This document shows, in pieces, positions 51,241-61,490 of a stretch of 64,000 bases of DNA. Position 1 is the stretch's first letter. Each line of letters starts with the position of its first letter. The notes beneath the pieces were generated by a model that was not told where the DNA came from, made no database searches, and saw nothing but the letters and a program-made list of their open reading frames with translations. Origin of the DNA: Myxococcus xanthus (GTDB lineage Bacteria > Myxococcota > Myxococcia > Myxococcales > Myxococcaceae); NCBI RefSeq assembly GCF_900106535.1, contig NZ_FNOH01000017.1, positions 62,001-126,000 on the forward strand. The letters run 5' to 3'. The position numbers were made by a program, and so were the translations under genes.

Positions 51241-51867
51241 ATGACCGACCAGCCCGCCTCTCTGTCGTTCTTCGCCCGCTTCTGGCTCGCCTGGCTGTGC
51301 TTCTGGCGCTGCCTCGTGTCCCGCGAGTTCGCGCAGGCCGTGCTGCCCACGAGCAAGGCCTATGACGCCGGCCAGCTCGCCCAGCTTCCTTCGGGCGGCC
51401 CCGCCCCCACCCCGCTTCCGAAGCAGGAGGAGGTCCGGCCCACGCCCCGAGCGCCCGAGCCGCCCCCTGCCCTGCCCCCCGAGCGCGAGCACGCCAGCGC
51501 CCTGTCCTTGCTGGGCATGCTCCAGCGAGAGGGCCGCTTCGTGGACTTCCTCCAGGAGAACGTCTCCGCCTTCTCCGACGCGGAAGTGGGCGCGGCGGCG
51601 CGCATCGTCCATGAGGGCTGCCGCAAGGTGGCCCAGACCTACCTGACGCTGGAGCGGGTGCTGCCCCAGTCGGAAGGGGACTCGGTGCCGGTGCCCGTCG
51701 GGTTCGACGCCCAGCGCATCCGCCTCACCGGCAACGTGGCGGGCCAGCCGCCCTACAACGGAATCCTGCGTCACCACGGTTGGATGACGACGGCGGTGAA
51801 GCTGCCCACCGTCAGCCCGGCCATCGACCCGCGCGTGCTTGCTCCCGCGGAGGTCGAGCTTTCCTGA
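51241..51867 (+). CDS. DUF2760 protein
   Basis: 208 residues. A hydrophobic amphipathic N-terminus (F-F-A-R-F-W-L-A-W-L-C-F-W-R-C-L) may touch the membrane. A Pro-rich linker (45-85) is followed by the DUF2760 domain (about 88-208): A-L-S-L-L-G-M-L-Q-R-E-G-R-F-V-D-F-L-Q-E, A-Y-S/F-D-A-E-V-G-A-A-A-R-x-V-H-x-G-C and L-R-H-H-G-W. The domain is known only in association with Hsp70-like genes. It is followed, 61 bp later, by two Hsp70 genes on the same strand, so a shared chaperone task is likely. Confidence 0.8.
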   Translation: MTDQPASLSFFARFWLAWLCFWRCLVSREFAQAVLPTSKAYDAGQLAQLPSGGPAPTPLPKQEEVRPTPRAPEPPPALPPEREHASALSLLGMLQREGRFVDFLQENVSAFSDAEVGAAARIVHEGCRKVAQTYLTLERVLPQSEGDSVPVPVGFDAQRIRLTGNVAGQPPYNGILRHHGWMTTAVKLPTVSPAIDPRVLAPAEVELS

Positions 51868-51928
51868 GCCGGCCACCACGACCTCACAGCGCGAACAAAC
51901 CCGCGTCTTCCAGGAGTTCTCGTCCGAT

Positions 51929-53791
51929 ATGGCCCGCTATTCCATTGGCATCGACCTGGGCACTACGCACTCCGCAGCGTCCTACTTCAATCTGGAGGAG
52001 GGCAAGCCCCGCGGCGGCGCGCAGTCCATGCTGCCCGTCCCCCAGTTGACCGCGCCCGGCACCGTCGAGGCCCGCCCGCTGCTCCCCTCCTTCCTCTATC
52101 TCCCCTCCGAGCAGGAGTTCCCCGCCGGCAGCCTGGCGCTGCCGTGGAAGCCGGAGGCCAGCACCCTGATGGGTGAGTTCGCCCGCACGCACGGCGCCAA
52201 GGTGCCCACGCGGCTGGTGGCCTCCGCCAAGAGCTGGCTGTCCCACCCCGGCGTGGACCGGCGCGCGGCGCTGCTGCCGTGGCAGGCCCCCGAGGAGGTG
52301 CAACGGGTGTCGCCGCTAGACGCCTCCGCGCGCTACCTCCGCCACCTCAAGGACGCGTGGGACCACACCTTCGCCCGCGAGCGCGAGGAGTCCGACAACG
52401 CCCTGGCCGAACAGGACGTCATCATCACCGTCCCCGCCTCCTTCGACGCGGCGGCGCGCGACCTGACGCTGGAGGCCGCCAAGGCCGCGGGCATCCCCAA
52501 CATCACCCTGCTGGAGGAGCCCCAGGCCGCGCTCTACGCGTGGCTGGAGGCCATGGGGGAGAACTTCCGCAAGCAGGTGCAGCCCGGCGCGGTCATCCTC
52601 GTGGTGGACGTGGGCGGCGGCACCTCCGACTTCTCCGTCATCACCGTGCGCGACAACGCCGGTGACCTGGAGCTGCTCCGCGTGGCCGTGGGCGACCACA
52701 TCCTGCTGGGCGGCGACAACATGGACCTGGCGCTGGCGCACACGCTGAACCAGCGCATGGCGGCCGAGGGCAAGAAGCTGGACGCCTGGCAATTCAACGC
52801 CCTCACCCATGGCTGCCGCCAGGCGAAGGAGGCGCTCTACGCCGACCCGTCCATGGAGCGCGCACCCATCTCCATCCCCGGCCGGGGGTCGTCGCTCATC
52901 GGCGGCACGCTGCGCACGGAGCTGACGCGCGAGGAGCTGGACCGCGTCCTCACCGACGGCTTCTTCCCCGTGACGCCCGTCACCGAGCTGCCGCGCACCG
53001 CGCGCCGCACCGGCCTGGCGCAGATGGCGCTGCCCTACGCCCAGGACGCCGGGGTATCCCGTCACCTGGCCGCCTTCCTCACCCGGCAGGCGCAGGCGCT
53101 CGCGTCCAGCCCGGACGCGCCGGTGGACGTCAGCGGCAAGGCCTTCCTCCACCCCACGGCGGTGCTCTTCAACGGCGGCGTCTTCAAGGCCGGCCCGCTG
53201 AAGGCGCGCGTCATGGAGGTGATCAACGGCTGGCTCACGGCGGATGGCGGAGCGCCCGCCGAGGCGCTGGAGGGCGCGGACCTGGACCTCGCGGTGGCGC
53301 GCGGCGCCGCCTATTATGGTTGGGTGCGCCAGGGCCACGGCCTGCGCATCCGCGGCGGCACGGCCCGCGCCTACTACGTGGGCGTGGAGACGGCGATGCC
53401 CGCGGTGCCCGGCATGGAGCCGCCCGTGAAGGCGCTCTGCGTGGCCCCCTTCGGCATGGAGGAAGGCACGCAGGCGGACGTCCCGCCCCAGGAGTTCGGG
53501 CTCGTCACCGGTGAGCCCACCCGCTTCCGCTTCTTCTCCTCTTCCCTGCGGCGCGACGACAAGGTGGGCGTCATGCTGGAGGACGTCGACACCGAGCTGG
53601 CCAGCGGCGGGCTGGAGGAGCTGGCTCCCATCGAGACGACCATGCCCGGTCAGCCCTCCGTCTTCAGCGACCTGACGCCCGTCAACCTCCAGGCGGCGGT
53701 GACGGAGGTGGGGACGCTGGAGCTCCGGTGCCTGGAGAAGGATGGCCCCGGGCGCTGGAAGCTGGAACTCAACGTCCGCATGAAGGAGTAG
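51929..53791 (+). CDS. Hsp70-family protein 1
   Basis: 620 residues. The nucleotide-binding domain is complete: phosphate 1 I-D-L-G-T-T-H-S-A, connect/phosphate 2 V-V-D-V-G-G-G-T-S-D-F, G-G-D-N-M-D-L-A-L and the adenosine part L-F-N-G-G-V-F-K. A beta-type substrate region follows, but no C-terminal helical lid is clear. It lacks the E-E-V-D end and does not match DnaK closely. It is likely ATP-dependent and used with the partner below. No DnaJ or GrpE gene is in the window. An upstream ATG at 51,839 in this frame overlaps the DUF2760 gene and looks unused. Confidence 0.9.
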   Translation: MARYSIGIDLGTTHSAASYFNLEEGKPRGGAQSMLPVPQLTAPGTVEARPLLPSFLYLPSEQEFPAGSLALPWKPEASTLMGEFARTHGAKVPTRLVASAKSWLSHPGVDRRAALLPWQAPEEVQRVSPLDASARYLRHLKDAWDHTFAREREESDNALAEQDVIITVPASFDAAARDLTLEAAKAAGIPNITLLEEPQAALYAWLEAMGENFRKQVQPGAVILVVDVGGGTSDFSVITVRDNAGDLELLRVAVGDHILLGGDNMDLALAHTLNQRMAAEGKKLDAWQFNALTHGCRQAKEALYADPSMERAPISIPGRGSSLIGGTLRTELTREELDRVLTDGFFPVTPVTELPRTARRTGLAQMALPYAQDAGVSRHLAAFLTRQAQALASSPDAPVDVSGKAFLHPTAVLFNGGVFKAGPLKARVMEVINGWLTADGGAPAEALEGADLDLAVARGAAYYGWVRQGHGLRIRGGTARAYYVGVETAMPAVPGMEPPVKALCVAPFGMEEGTQADVPPQEFGLVTGEPTRFRFFSSSLRRDDKVGVMLEDVDTELASGGLEELAPIETTMPGQPSVFSDLTPVNLQAAVTEVGTLELRCLEKDGPGRWKLELNVRMKE

Positions 53792-53816
53792 AAAGCCATC
53801 CGTCAATCGGAGGCGT

Positions 53817-56594
53817 ATGCGAATCGTTGGCATCGACCTGGGCACCACCCATTGCGCCGTGGCATCCGTGGACCCCTCGCGGGGCGCGGGTGCCCCCGTG
53901 GAGGACTTCGCCCTTCCGCAGCTCGTCCGTCAGGGCGAGGTGGCCCCGCGGGCCCTGTTGCCCTCCACCGTGTACGTGCCCGCCGGCCACGAGCTGGCGG
54001 AGGGTTCGCTCACGCTGCCCTGGGGGGATGACGGCGGCCCGTGGGTGGTGGGTGAGCTGGCCCGCTGGCAGGGCGCGCGCGTGCCGGGGCGGCTGGTAGC
54101 CAGCGCCAAGAGCTGGCTGTGCCACCCGGGCGTGGACCGCTCCGCACCCATCCTCCCCTGGGGTGCGCCCGCGGACGTCCAGAAGCTGTCCCCGGTGGAC
54201 GCCAGCGCCCTGCTGCTGACGCACATGGCTCGCGCATGGGATTACGCGCACCCGGACGCGCCCCTGTCGAAGCAGGAGGTGGTGATTACCGTCCCCGCCT
54301 CCTTCGACGAAGCGGCCCGCGCCCTCACGGTGAGCGCGGCGCGCAAGGCCGGCCTGGAGAAGTTCACCCTCCTGGAGGAGCCCCAAGCGGCCTTCTACGA
54401 CTACACCGCGCGCCACCGGGCGGACCTGGAGCAGACGCTCTCCAACGTCCGGCTGGTGCTGGTGGTGGACGTGGGCGGCGGCACCACGGACTTCACGCTG
54501 GTGCATGCGGGCCTGTCGCCCGAAGGCCCCATGCTGCGGCGACTGGCCGTGGGCGACCACCTGATGCTGGGCGGCGACAACATGGACGCCGCGCTCGCGC
54601 GCCGGGTGGAGGAGAAGCTCTTCACGGACGGCCGCCGCCTGTCCGCCACGCAGTGGACGCAGGCCATCCAGGCCGCGCGCACCGCGAAGGAGGCGCTGCT
54701 CGGTCTCGCCCCGCCGGAGAAGCACGGCGTGTCGCTGGTGAGTGGCGGCAGCAAGCTGCTGGGCGGCACGTTGTCCACGGAGCTGACGCGCGACGAGGCG
54801 CAGGCGCTGGTGCTGGACGGCTTCTTCCCCCTCACCACCCCCGCTGACAGGCCACGCCGCGCCGCGCGAATGGCGCTTCAGGAGCTGGGCCTGCCCTACG
54901 TGCAGGACGCGGCGGTGACGCGGCACATGGCGGCCTTCCTCGCGCAGCACGCGGCGGCGGGCTTCGCGGCGCTGGGCGAGACGGCGCCAGCGGAGGGCGC
55001 CCTGCCCCGGCCGGACGCCATCCTGCTCAACGGCGGCGTGTTCAACTCGCCCCAGATTTCCGAGCGGCTGGTGGAGGCCCTCTCCGCATGGTGGCCGAAC
55101 GCGCCGCGCATTCCCCTGCTGCGGCACGAGTCCCTGGAGCTCGCGGTGGCCCGGGGCGCCGCGTACTACGGCCTGGTGCGGCGCGGTCACGGCCTGCGCA
55201 TTGGTGGCGGCGCGGCGCGTGCCTACTACGTGGGCCTGCAGCGCGCGGCGGACAGCGCCGAGCAACCCGCGCTGTGCCTCATCCCCCGCGGCTTCGAGGA
55301 AGGCCAGAAGGTCGACCTGGGCGAGCGACCCTTCTCGCTCACCCTGGGCCGGCCGGTGCAGTTCCAGCTCTACTCCACCACCAGCGACCGCATCGACAAG
55401 CCCGGCGATTTGGTGCCGCTGGCGGAGGACCTCAAGCCGCTGCCGCCCATCCACACGCTGCTCAAGGGCGCCTCCAACAAGGTGGCGGAGGTGCCCGTGC
55501 ACCTCCAGGCGGCGCTGACGGAGATTGGCACCCTGGAGCTGTACTGCGTGTCCAACGTCGCGGACGAGCGGTGGCGCCTGGAGTTCGAGCTGCGCGGCAC
55601 CGGCGGCTCGCACGAGCTGACGGTCACCGAGTCCATGCCCGCGCGCTTCGTCGAGGCGAAGGACAACATCGAGCGCGTCTACGGCAACAAGCCGCTGCCC
55701 ATTGGCCCCAAGGACGTGAAGCAGCTCGGGCGCACGCTGGAGAAGGCCCTGGGCTCGCGTGAGACGTGGCGCGTCCCGGTGCTGCGGGAGATGTGGAGCA
55801 CCCTCTTCGCGGGCGCGAGCAAGCGCCGGCGCTCGGAGGACCACGAGCGTGTCTTCTACAGCCTCACCGGCTTCAGCCTACGGCCGGGCTTCGGCTACCC
55901 GCTGGACGGCTGGCGCGCGGAGCAGACCTTCGGCCTGTTCGACGCGCTGGTGCAGCACCACACGGACAAGGCGGTATGGACGGAGTTCTGGGTGATGTGG
56001 CGCCGCATCGCGGGCGGACTGGACGAGGCGCGGCAGCAGAAGCTGTACGCGTACCTCCAGCCCCACCTGGCGCGGAAGGTGCCACCGGACGCGCCGCCGC
56101 CGGGGAAGCTCAAGGGCATCCAGCCCGAGGGCCTGGAGGAGATGGTCCGCACGGCGGCCTCGCTGGAGCACCTGCAACCGGGTGACAAGGCGGAGCTGGG
56201 CCGGTGGATTGCCGCGAGGCTGAAGGCCGAGGCGAAGTCCGGCGGACCGTGGGCCTGGTCCCTGGGGCGGCTGGGCGCGCGCGTGCCCCTATACGGCAGC
56301 AGCCACAAGGTGGTGGACGTGGACACGGCCGAGGCCTGGCTCACGCTGCTGCTGGAGTTGGACCTGCGGAAGATTGACGGCGCGTCCTTCGCGGCGGCGC
56401 AGCTCGCGCGGCTCACGGGAGACCGCACTCGCGATCTGGACCCGGACCTGCGCGAGCGCACGGCCCAGGCCCTGCTGGCGGCGAAGGCCTCCGAGACCTG
56501 GGTGCGAATGGTGCGCGAAGTCGTGGCGCTGGAAGCCGCAGACGAGGCTCGCGCGCTCGGGGATACGCTCCCCGCCGGTCTGCGGCTGTCGTAG
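53817..56594 (+). CDS. Hsp70-family protein 2 with C-terminal DUF3731-like domain
   Basis: 925 residues. The ATPase motifs are I-D-L-G-T-T-H-C-A, V-V-D-V-G-G-G-T-T-D-F, G-G-D-N-M-D-A-A-L and L-L-N-G-G-V-F-N. After the beta domain (about 440-600), a helical extension of about 320 residues follows, which fits DUF3731: K-R-R-R-S-E-D-H-E-R-V-F-Y-S-L-T-G-F, G-F-G-Y-P-L-D-G-W-R, W-T-E-F-W-V-M-W-R-R-I-A-G-G-L and L-G-R-L-G-A-R-V-P-L-Y-G. GGAGG lies close before the ATG, 25 nt after the first Hsp70 gene, so the two are co-transcribed. The client protein is unknown. Confidence 0.9.
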   Translation: MRIVGIDLGTTHCAVASVDPSRGAGAPVEDFALPQLVRQGEVAPRALLPSTVYVPAGHELAEGSLTLPWGDDGGPWVVGELARWQGARVPGRLVASAKSWLCHPGVDRSAPILPWGAPADVQKLSPVDASALLLTHMARAWDYAHPDAPLSKQEVVITVPASFDEAARALTVSAARKAGLEKFTLLEEPQAAFYDYTARHRADLEQTLSNVRLVLVVDVGGGTTDFTLVHAGLSPEGPMLRRLAVGDHLMLGGDNMDAALARRVEEKLFTDGRRLSATQWTQAIQAARTAKEALLGLAPPEKHGVSLVSGGSKLLGGTLSTELTRDEAQALVLDGFFPLTTPADRPRRAARMALQELGLPYVQDAAVTRHMAAFLAQHAAAGFAALGETAPAEGALPRPDAILLNGGVFNSPQISERLVEALSAWWPNAPRIPLLRHESLELAVARGAAYYGLVRRGHGLRIGGGAARAYYVGLQRAADSAEQPALCLIPRGFEEGQKVDLGERPFSLTLGRPVQFQLYSTTSDRIDKPGDLVPLAEDLKPLPPIHTLLKGASNKVAEVPVHLQAALTEIGTLELYCVSNVADERWRLEFELRGTGGSHELTVTESMPARFVEAKDNIERVYGNKPLPIGPKDVKQLGRTLEKALGSRETWRVPVLREMWSTLFAGASKRRRSEDHERVFYSLTGFSLRPGFGYPLDGWRAEQTFGLFDALVQHHTDKAVWTEFWVMWRRIAGGLDEARQQKLYAYLQPHLARKVPPDAPPPGKLKGIQPEGLEEMVRTAASLEHLQPGDKAELGRWIAARLKAEAKSGGPWAWSLGRLGARVPLYGSSHKVVDVDTAEAWLTLLLELDLRKIDGASFAAAQLARLTGDRTRDLDPDLRERTAQALLAAKASETWVRMVREVVALEAADEARALGDTLPAGLRLS

Positions 56595-56607
56595 GACTGG
56601 AAGGAAT

Positions 56608-56651
56608 GCTCCCGCGGGAGTTGGACCTGGAAGGTCCAGCCCCCCGGGAGC
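56608..56651. terminator. Two-part hairpin between convergent genes
   Basis: Outer stem GCTCCCG / CGGGAGC, inner stem TGGACCT / AGGTCCA, 13 nt after the Hsp70 stop. It could end both the chaperone operon and the convergent zinc-ribbon gene. Confidence 0.5.
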
Positions 56652-56669
56652 TGGGACGGCGACGGCGGC

Positions 56670-57068
56670 TCAGCCCTGCGCGGCGGCGACAGGCACGGCG
56701 GGGGATTCACCCGCTTCGGGGCTCGCGGCGGCCGGCACGACCTGGAGCACCGGGGCCGCCTCTTCCACCGGCGCGACGGCAGCGGCGTCCTTGCCCGCCT
56801 TGGGCTTCTTGCTGCCCGCGCCCGAGCGACACGTGCGGCACCAAGGCTGATTCCGGATGGCGCCATCCGCCATCTTCCGCAGGCCGAACTGCGCCAGCGG
56901 CTTCAGCGTCTTGCACTTGATGCACATCAGCGAGATGAGCACCTCTTGGCCATCCGCGTCGTAGACGGCGGACTTGCGACGCTTGCGCGGCTGGCCCTGC
57001 CCCGGTTCACGCTGCTTCGCCTTCTCAGGCGCAGGCGGCGCCATCATCGGGGTCACTTTGTAGAGCAT
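56670..57068 (-). CDS. Zinc-ribbon protein
   Basis: 132 residues. A basic start (K-Q-R-E-P-G-Q-G-Q-P-R-K-R-R-K-S), then a four-Cys module: C-I-K-C-K-T-L-K-P-L-x-Q-F-G-L-R-K-M-A-D-G then W-C-R-T-C-R. The rest is an Ala/Pro-rich tail. The module looks like those of HNH-associated or DNA-binding proteins of phages and bacteria. Function unknown; the basic N-terminus suggests nucleic-acid contact. Confidence 0.75.
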   Translation of the reverse strand: MLYKVTPMMAPPAPEKAKQREPGQGQPRKRRKSAVYDADGQEVLISLMCIKCKTLKPLAQFGLRKMADGAIRNQPWCRTCRSGAGSKKPKAGKDAAAVAPVEEAAPVLQVVPAAASPEAGESPAVPVAAAQG

Positions 57069-57222
57069 GTCGGTTCCTCCAGCTCACGGGAGTCCACCCA
57101 CGCAGGCCCTGGGCCACCTCGGAGTGGACACTCGCAGGGACTAGAGTAGGACCTCCGCTTCCCGTTGGAAACTGATCCCAGGCCGAAAAATCGGCCCCCG
57201 GCGCGATTTCTGTGTCCTTCCC

Positions 57223-57251
57223 CTGGGGTGAGTCCTTTCGTTCACCCCCAG
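57223..57251 (-). terminator. Hairpin downstream of the 5'-nucleotidase gene
   Basis: CTGGGGGTGA / TCACCCCAG on the minus strand (one bulge), about 40 nt after the 5'-nucleotidase stop. A second small stem, GGCCGA-AAAA-TCGGCC, lies at 57,181-57,196. Confidence 0.45.
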
Positions 57252-57289
57252 CGGATCAACCGTCGTCCGAATTTTCAGCCGGGACGCTC

Positions 57290-59077
57290 TCAGCGCGCCT
57301 CTTGCTGACACCCTGCTACACCCGTGTAGCGGACACGTCCCAAGTCGGGGGCCTCCAGCGTGCCGCCCCGGGCTTTCCCGTAGGCGACGAGCGCTTCGCG
57401 CAGGTCGAGCCCGTCGACGGGGGTCATCTCGATGCGCTCCGGTGGCACGGTGCTCAAGAGGGGCTCAAGCCCGTCACCGCCTCGCGCCAGAAAGTCCGGG
57501 AGGGCCACCCGGTACATCTTGCGGGAGTCCACCACGAGCGGCTGACCGCCGGCGAGGGCCACTCCCGAGAGCCGCCCAGGCCCCGGGCAGCGCTCCAGCG
57601 TCACCTCGAGGCCGGAGACGGCGAAGACGGAGCCCATGTCGTTGCCATAGGCCAGGTGCAGCAACCGCGACAGCTCGGGGCCCGTCAGGGTGGCCACGGC
57701 CACCGTGTTGTCGAAGGGCAGCACCTCGAACACCTGACCGAAGGTGAGCGGCCCCGCGGCCAGGTCGGCCCGGACGCCGCCCGGGTTCATCAGCCCCACG
57801 TCCGCATTGGCCGACGCACGCAGCACGTCCGCCACCAGATTGCCCAGCACGCCCTCCTCCGTGTAGCCGCGGGCCAGGGGCGTGGCCGCCACGAGCCCCA
57901 ACTGGCGATTCTGCGCCTCCCGTGCCAGCTCCAGCGCTGGCGCCAGCAGCGGCGCCACCTGCGCGTCGGGCACCACCGGCTCCGCCATGAACGACGCGGG
58001 CTCCAGGCGCACCTGGGGCTCGTTCCGCAGGCGGCGGCCGTCACACGTTCCCTGGGTGGCGTCCACCTTCGCACAGAGGGGAATGGCGGCCTGGATGCGG
58101 GAGCGTTCGGGCAGGATGCGGCGACTGTCCGGGTCCACGAACAGCTCCACCACGCCCAGGGAGCGCGCCAGCCCCGTCGTCTCGATGATGGGCACCTGGG
58201 CGAAGAAGTGGCCCATCGTCTGGTGGGTGTGTCCCGCCACGATGGCGTCGACCGTGCCTGGCGGCAGGCGCTTCAGCATCGACAGAATCTCCGCGTCGCC
58301 CTCGTCGCAGCTCGACGTGTCGCGGGGGTTGCTCAAGTCCGCGCACTTGCCTCCCGCATGCGCCACCACCACCACCACCTCCGCGCCGCGCGCGCGCAGG
58401 GAACGGGACGCTTCCAGCGCGGCGGGCGCCAGGGGCAGGAAGCGCAGGGACGACACGTTGGCGGGATTGGTGACCTTGGGGGTGTCCTCCGTGGAGAGCC
58501 CGATGATGCCCACCTTCACGCCCTTGACCTTCATCAGGTACGTGCCGTCATTGCCCGTCCAGGCGGGGCGCGCGCCGGTGGAAGCGTCGCGGAGGTTCGC
58601 CGACAACATGGGGAATCGCGCCTGGCCGATGCGCGCCTTGAGCGCACCCAGCGCATCATCCCCGGGCCGCTGCGCCATGGAACCCGGCCCCACAGGGCCA
58701 TAGTCGAACTCGTGGTTGCCAATGGCGGCCGCGTCCACTCCCAGGTGGTTGTACACGTCGATGACGACGGCCCCTTCCGTGAGGTTGGAAGGCAACGTGC
58801 CCTGGAACATGTCGCCCGCGTCCAGCAGAACCACGCCCCCCGGGTTGGCCGCGCGCAGCCGCGCCACGTAGGCCGCGAGCGTGGCGGCGCCGCCCTCCTC
58901 CACCACCTGGCCGTCCTTCAGTGGCGTGCGATGAGGCTCCACCTGTCCGTGGAAGTCGTTGATGCCCACCAGGGTGATGTGGATGGGCTCCGGCGGCGCG
59001 CCGCGGGTCCAGAAGCCGGAGCACGCGGAGGTGGCCCCGCACGCCAACGCGAGGGCGATGAGTCGAAAGAAACGCAT
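57290..59077 (-). CDS. 5'-nucleotidase / UshA-type lipoprotein
   Basis: 595 residues. Signal peptide and lipobox T-S-A-C (Cys 19). Metallophosphatase domain: V-G-I-N-D-F-H-G-Q, L-D-A-G-D-M-F-Q-G, G-N-H-E-F-D-Y-G and V-A-G-H-T-H-Q give the five metal-binding blocks. The C-terminal substrate domain shows N-P-G-G-V-R-A-D-L, E-V-L-P-F-D-N and Y-R-V-A-L-P-D-F-L-A-R-G-G-D-G. It should hydrolyse nucleotides (or related phosphoesters) outside the inner membrane. It lies 45 nt after the phytase-like gene on the same strand, so both are likely co-transcribed. Confidence 0.92.
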   Translation of the reverse strand: MRFFRLIALALACGATSACSGFWTRGAPPEPIHITLVGINDFHGQVEPHRTPLKDGQVVEEGGAATLAAYVARLRAANPGGVVLLDAGDMFQGTLPSNLTEGAVVIDVYNHLGVDAAAIGNHEFDYGPVGPGSMAQRPGDDALGALKARIGQARFPMLSANLRDASTGARPAWTGNDGTYLMKVKGVKVGIIGLSTEDTPKVTNPANVSSLRFLPLAPAALEASRSLRARGAEVVVVVAHAGGKCADLSNPRDTSSCDEGDAEILSMLKRLPPGTVDAIVAGHTHQTMGHFFAQVPIIETTGLARSLGVVELFVDPDSRRILPERSRIQAAIPLCAKVDATQGTCDGRRLRNEPQVRLEPASFMAEPVVPDAQVAPLLAPALELAREAQNRQLGLVAATPLARGYTEEGVLGNLVADVLRASANADVGLMNPGGVRADLAAGPLTFGQVFEVLPFDNTVAVATLTGPELSRLLHLAYGNDMGSVFAVSGLEVTLERCPGPGRLSGVALAGGQPLVVDSRKMYRVALPDFLARGGDGLEPLLSTVPPERIEMTPVDGLDLREALVAYGKARGGTLEAPDLGRVRYTGVAGCQQEAR

Positions 59078-59122
59078 GAGGGCGCGCACTTCAGCGCGGC
59101 GCGCGCCCGCTGGCAACGCGCT

Positions 59123-60373
59123 TCAGTCGCGACGGCGACGCCCCACCCGCACCAAAGCGAGCAACGCGAACGCAGCGGTGGCCGGCACGGAGGCCGAAGC
59201 ACACGAGCAGCCCGACTCGTCGGGACGATTGCCCGGACCTGGCGCGGGCCCCGGACCACCGGAGCCACCTCCGTCCCCCGGGCCACCGTCCGTGCCCCCG
59301 TCCGTCCCCCCGTCCGAATCGAACCGCGTGTCGATTCGCAGCGCGGGGTCGAAGGCCTCGGCGACCGCCGGCCAGCGCGCGTACAGGAAGCGCTGCGGGT
59401 TCGAGAACGCGTCACTGCCCACGAAGAGCCCGTCGGGATACGTCGTACCCAGCGACGACGCGGTGACGGCGAGGGCCACTGGGTCATTCGCCCGGATGAC
59501 GCCCCCATCCTCGTCCGCCAGCCGGAACGAGCCCACGAGGGTCCTCGCGCGCCGCTCATAGACGGCGAACGCATCCGCGCCCGTGTCCGCGACCAGGATG
59601 TACCCTTCGCCATTGCGCGCGCGGTACAGCGCGACCCGGCCCACATTGGCGGAGAGCCCGCCCGAGCCCTGGATGGAGAGCTGCTGTCCGGTGGCGCCCG
59701 CGTCCGCTGCCGCCGGATAGCGCCACAGGCCCTGCCCCTGCTGGGTGACGAACAGGGAGTCCGACGCCTCGTCCACGGCCAGACCCGCGATGGGCCCCGT
59801 CGTGGCGAGCGTGCGAACCAGGGTGGCCGTCACGCTCCCCGTGTCCCCGGCCAGTTCGTACTGCCGGAGCACGCCCGTGGACGTGCCCGCGAACACATAG
59901 AACCGGCCCGAGTCCTCGTTTTGATAGAGCGCCACGGCGGAGAACTGCGTCCCCGTCAGGAAGCCCGCGGCGCCAATCCGCTCCACCCGCTCCGCGCGGT
60001 CGGGGTCCGCCGTGTAGGCCGCCAGCCCGTTGAAGTTGATGCTGGCCGCCACCACCAGGGTCTGCTGCACCCCGGACAGCGGGAAGCCGTCCCGCACGGC
60101 CACGGCCGACATGGGGCCATCCGTGAGCTCCGCATCCAGTTGCTCGCCCCCCAGGCCGAAGGTGACGAGGCCCGCGTTGGGGCTGTTGTAGGCGGTGAGG
60201 AACAGGCTGCTGCTGGGGGCGCCGGGACTCACCCAGAGGGCCACGTCCTGGAGCACCCCGCCGGTGATGGACGGGGCGGGCTCGGACTGCGCCGTCGGCG
60301 ACACGGAGACCTGCGCGGACACCGGAGTGCCCAGGAGCAGCGCCGCCAGGGCCAGGGGGGTTGGGTTGCGCAT
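59123..60373 (-). CDS. Phytase-like beta-propeller with MYXO-CTERM tail
   Basis: 416 residues. A signal peptide ends near V-S-A-Q. The body resembles the beta-propeller 3-phytase family: D-x-A-L-W-V-S-P at about 43, A-V-A-V-R-D-G-F-P-L, V-F-A-G-T-S-T-G-V-L-R-Q-Y and G-L-A-V-D-E-A-S-D-S-L-F-V-T-Q-Q. The end is a Gly/Asp/Pro linker, then C-S-C, a hydrophobic segment and R-V-G-R-R-R-R-D: the MYXO-CTERM pattern used for anchoring proteins at the myxobacterial surface after processing. With the nucleotidase it could release phosphate from external substrates. Conservation of all calcium sites was not checked. Confidence 0.8.
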   Translation of the reverse strand: MRNPTPLALAALLLGTPVSAQVSVSPTAQSEPAPSITGGVLQDVALWVSPGAPSSSLFLTAYNSPNAGLVTFGLGGEQLDAELTDGPMSAVAVRDGFPLSGVQQTLVVAASINFNGLAAYTADPDRAERVERIGAAGFLTGTQFSAVALYQNEDSGRFYVFAGTSTGVLRQYELAGDTGSVTATLVRTLATTGPIAGLAVDEASDSLFVTQQGQGLWRYPAAADAGATGQQLSIQGSGGLSANVGRVALYRARNGEGYILVADTGADAFAVYERRARTLVGSFRLADEDGGVIRANDPVALAVTASSLGTTYPDGLFVGSDAFSNPQRFLYARWPAVAEAFDPALRIDTRFDSDGGTDGGTDGGPGDGGGSGGPGPAPGPGNRPDESGCSCASASVPATAAFALLALVRVGRRRRD

Positions 60374-60482
60374 GACCGCCTCCAGATTGAGCGATGAGAG
60401 CGCCCTAACTTGGCACGAGGCGTCAGGCTTTCAAGTAGGAAGCGGCCGGGAACGGTTGGCGATGAGTGACAGCGTCGGCTAG

Positions 60483-61490
<1,008 letters not shown>

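Noticed and set aside
57212-60397. 1061-codon open frame on the plus strand opposite the nucleotidase and phytase genes
   Set aside because: It spans two real genes and their gap, has Arg/His-rich nonsense composition and no ribosome site.
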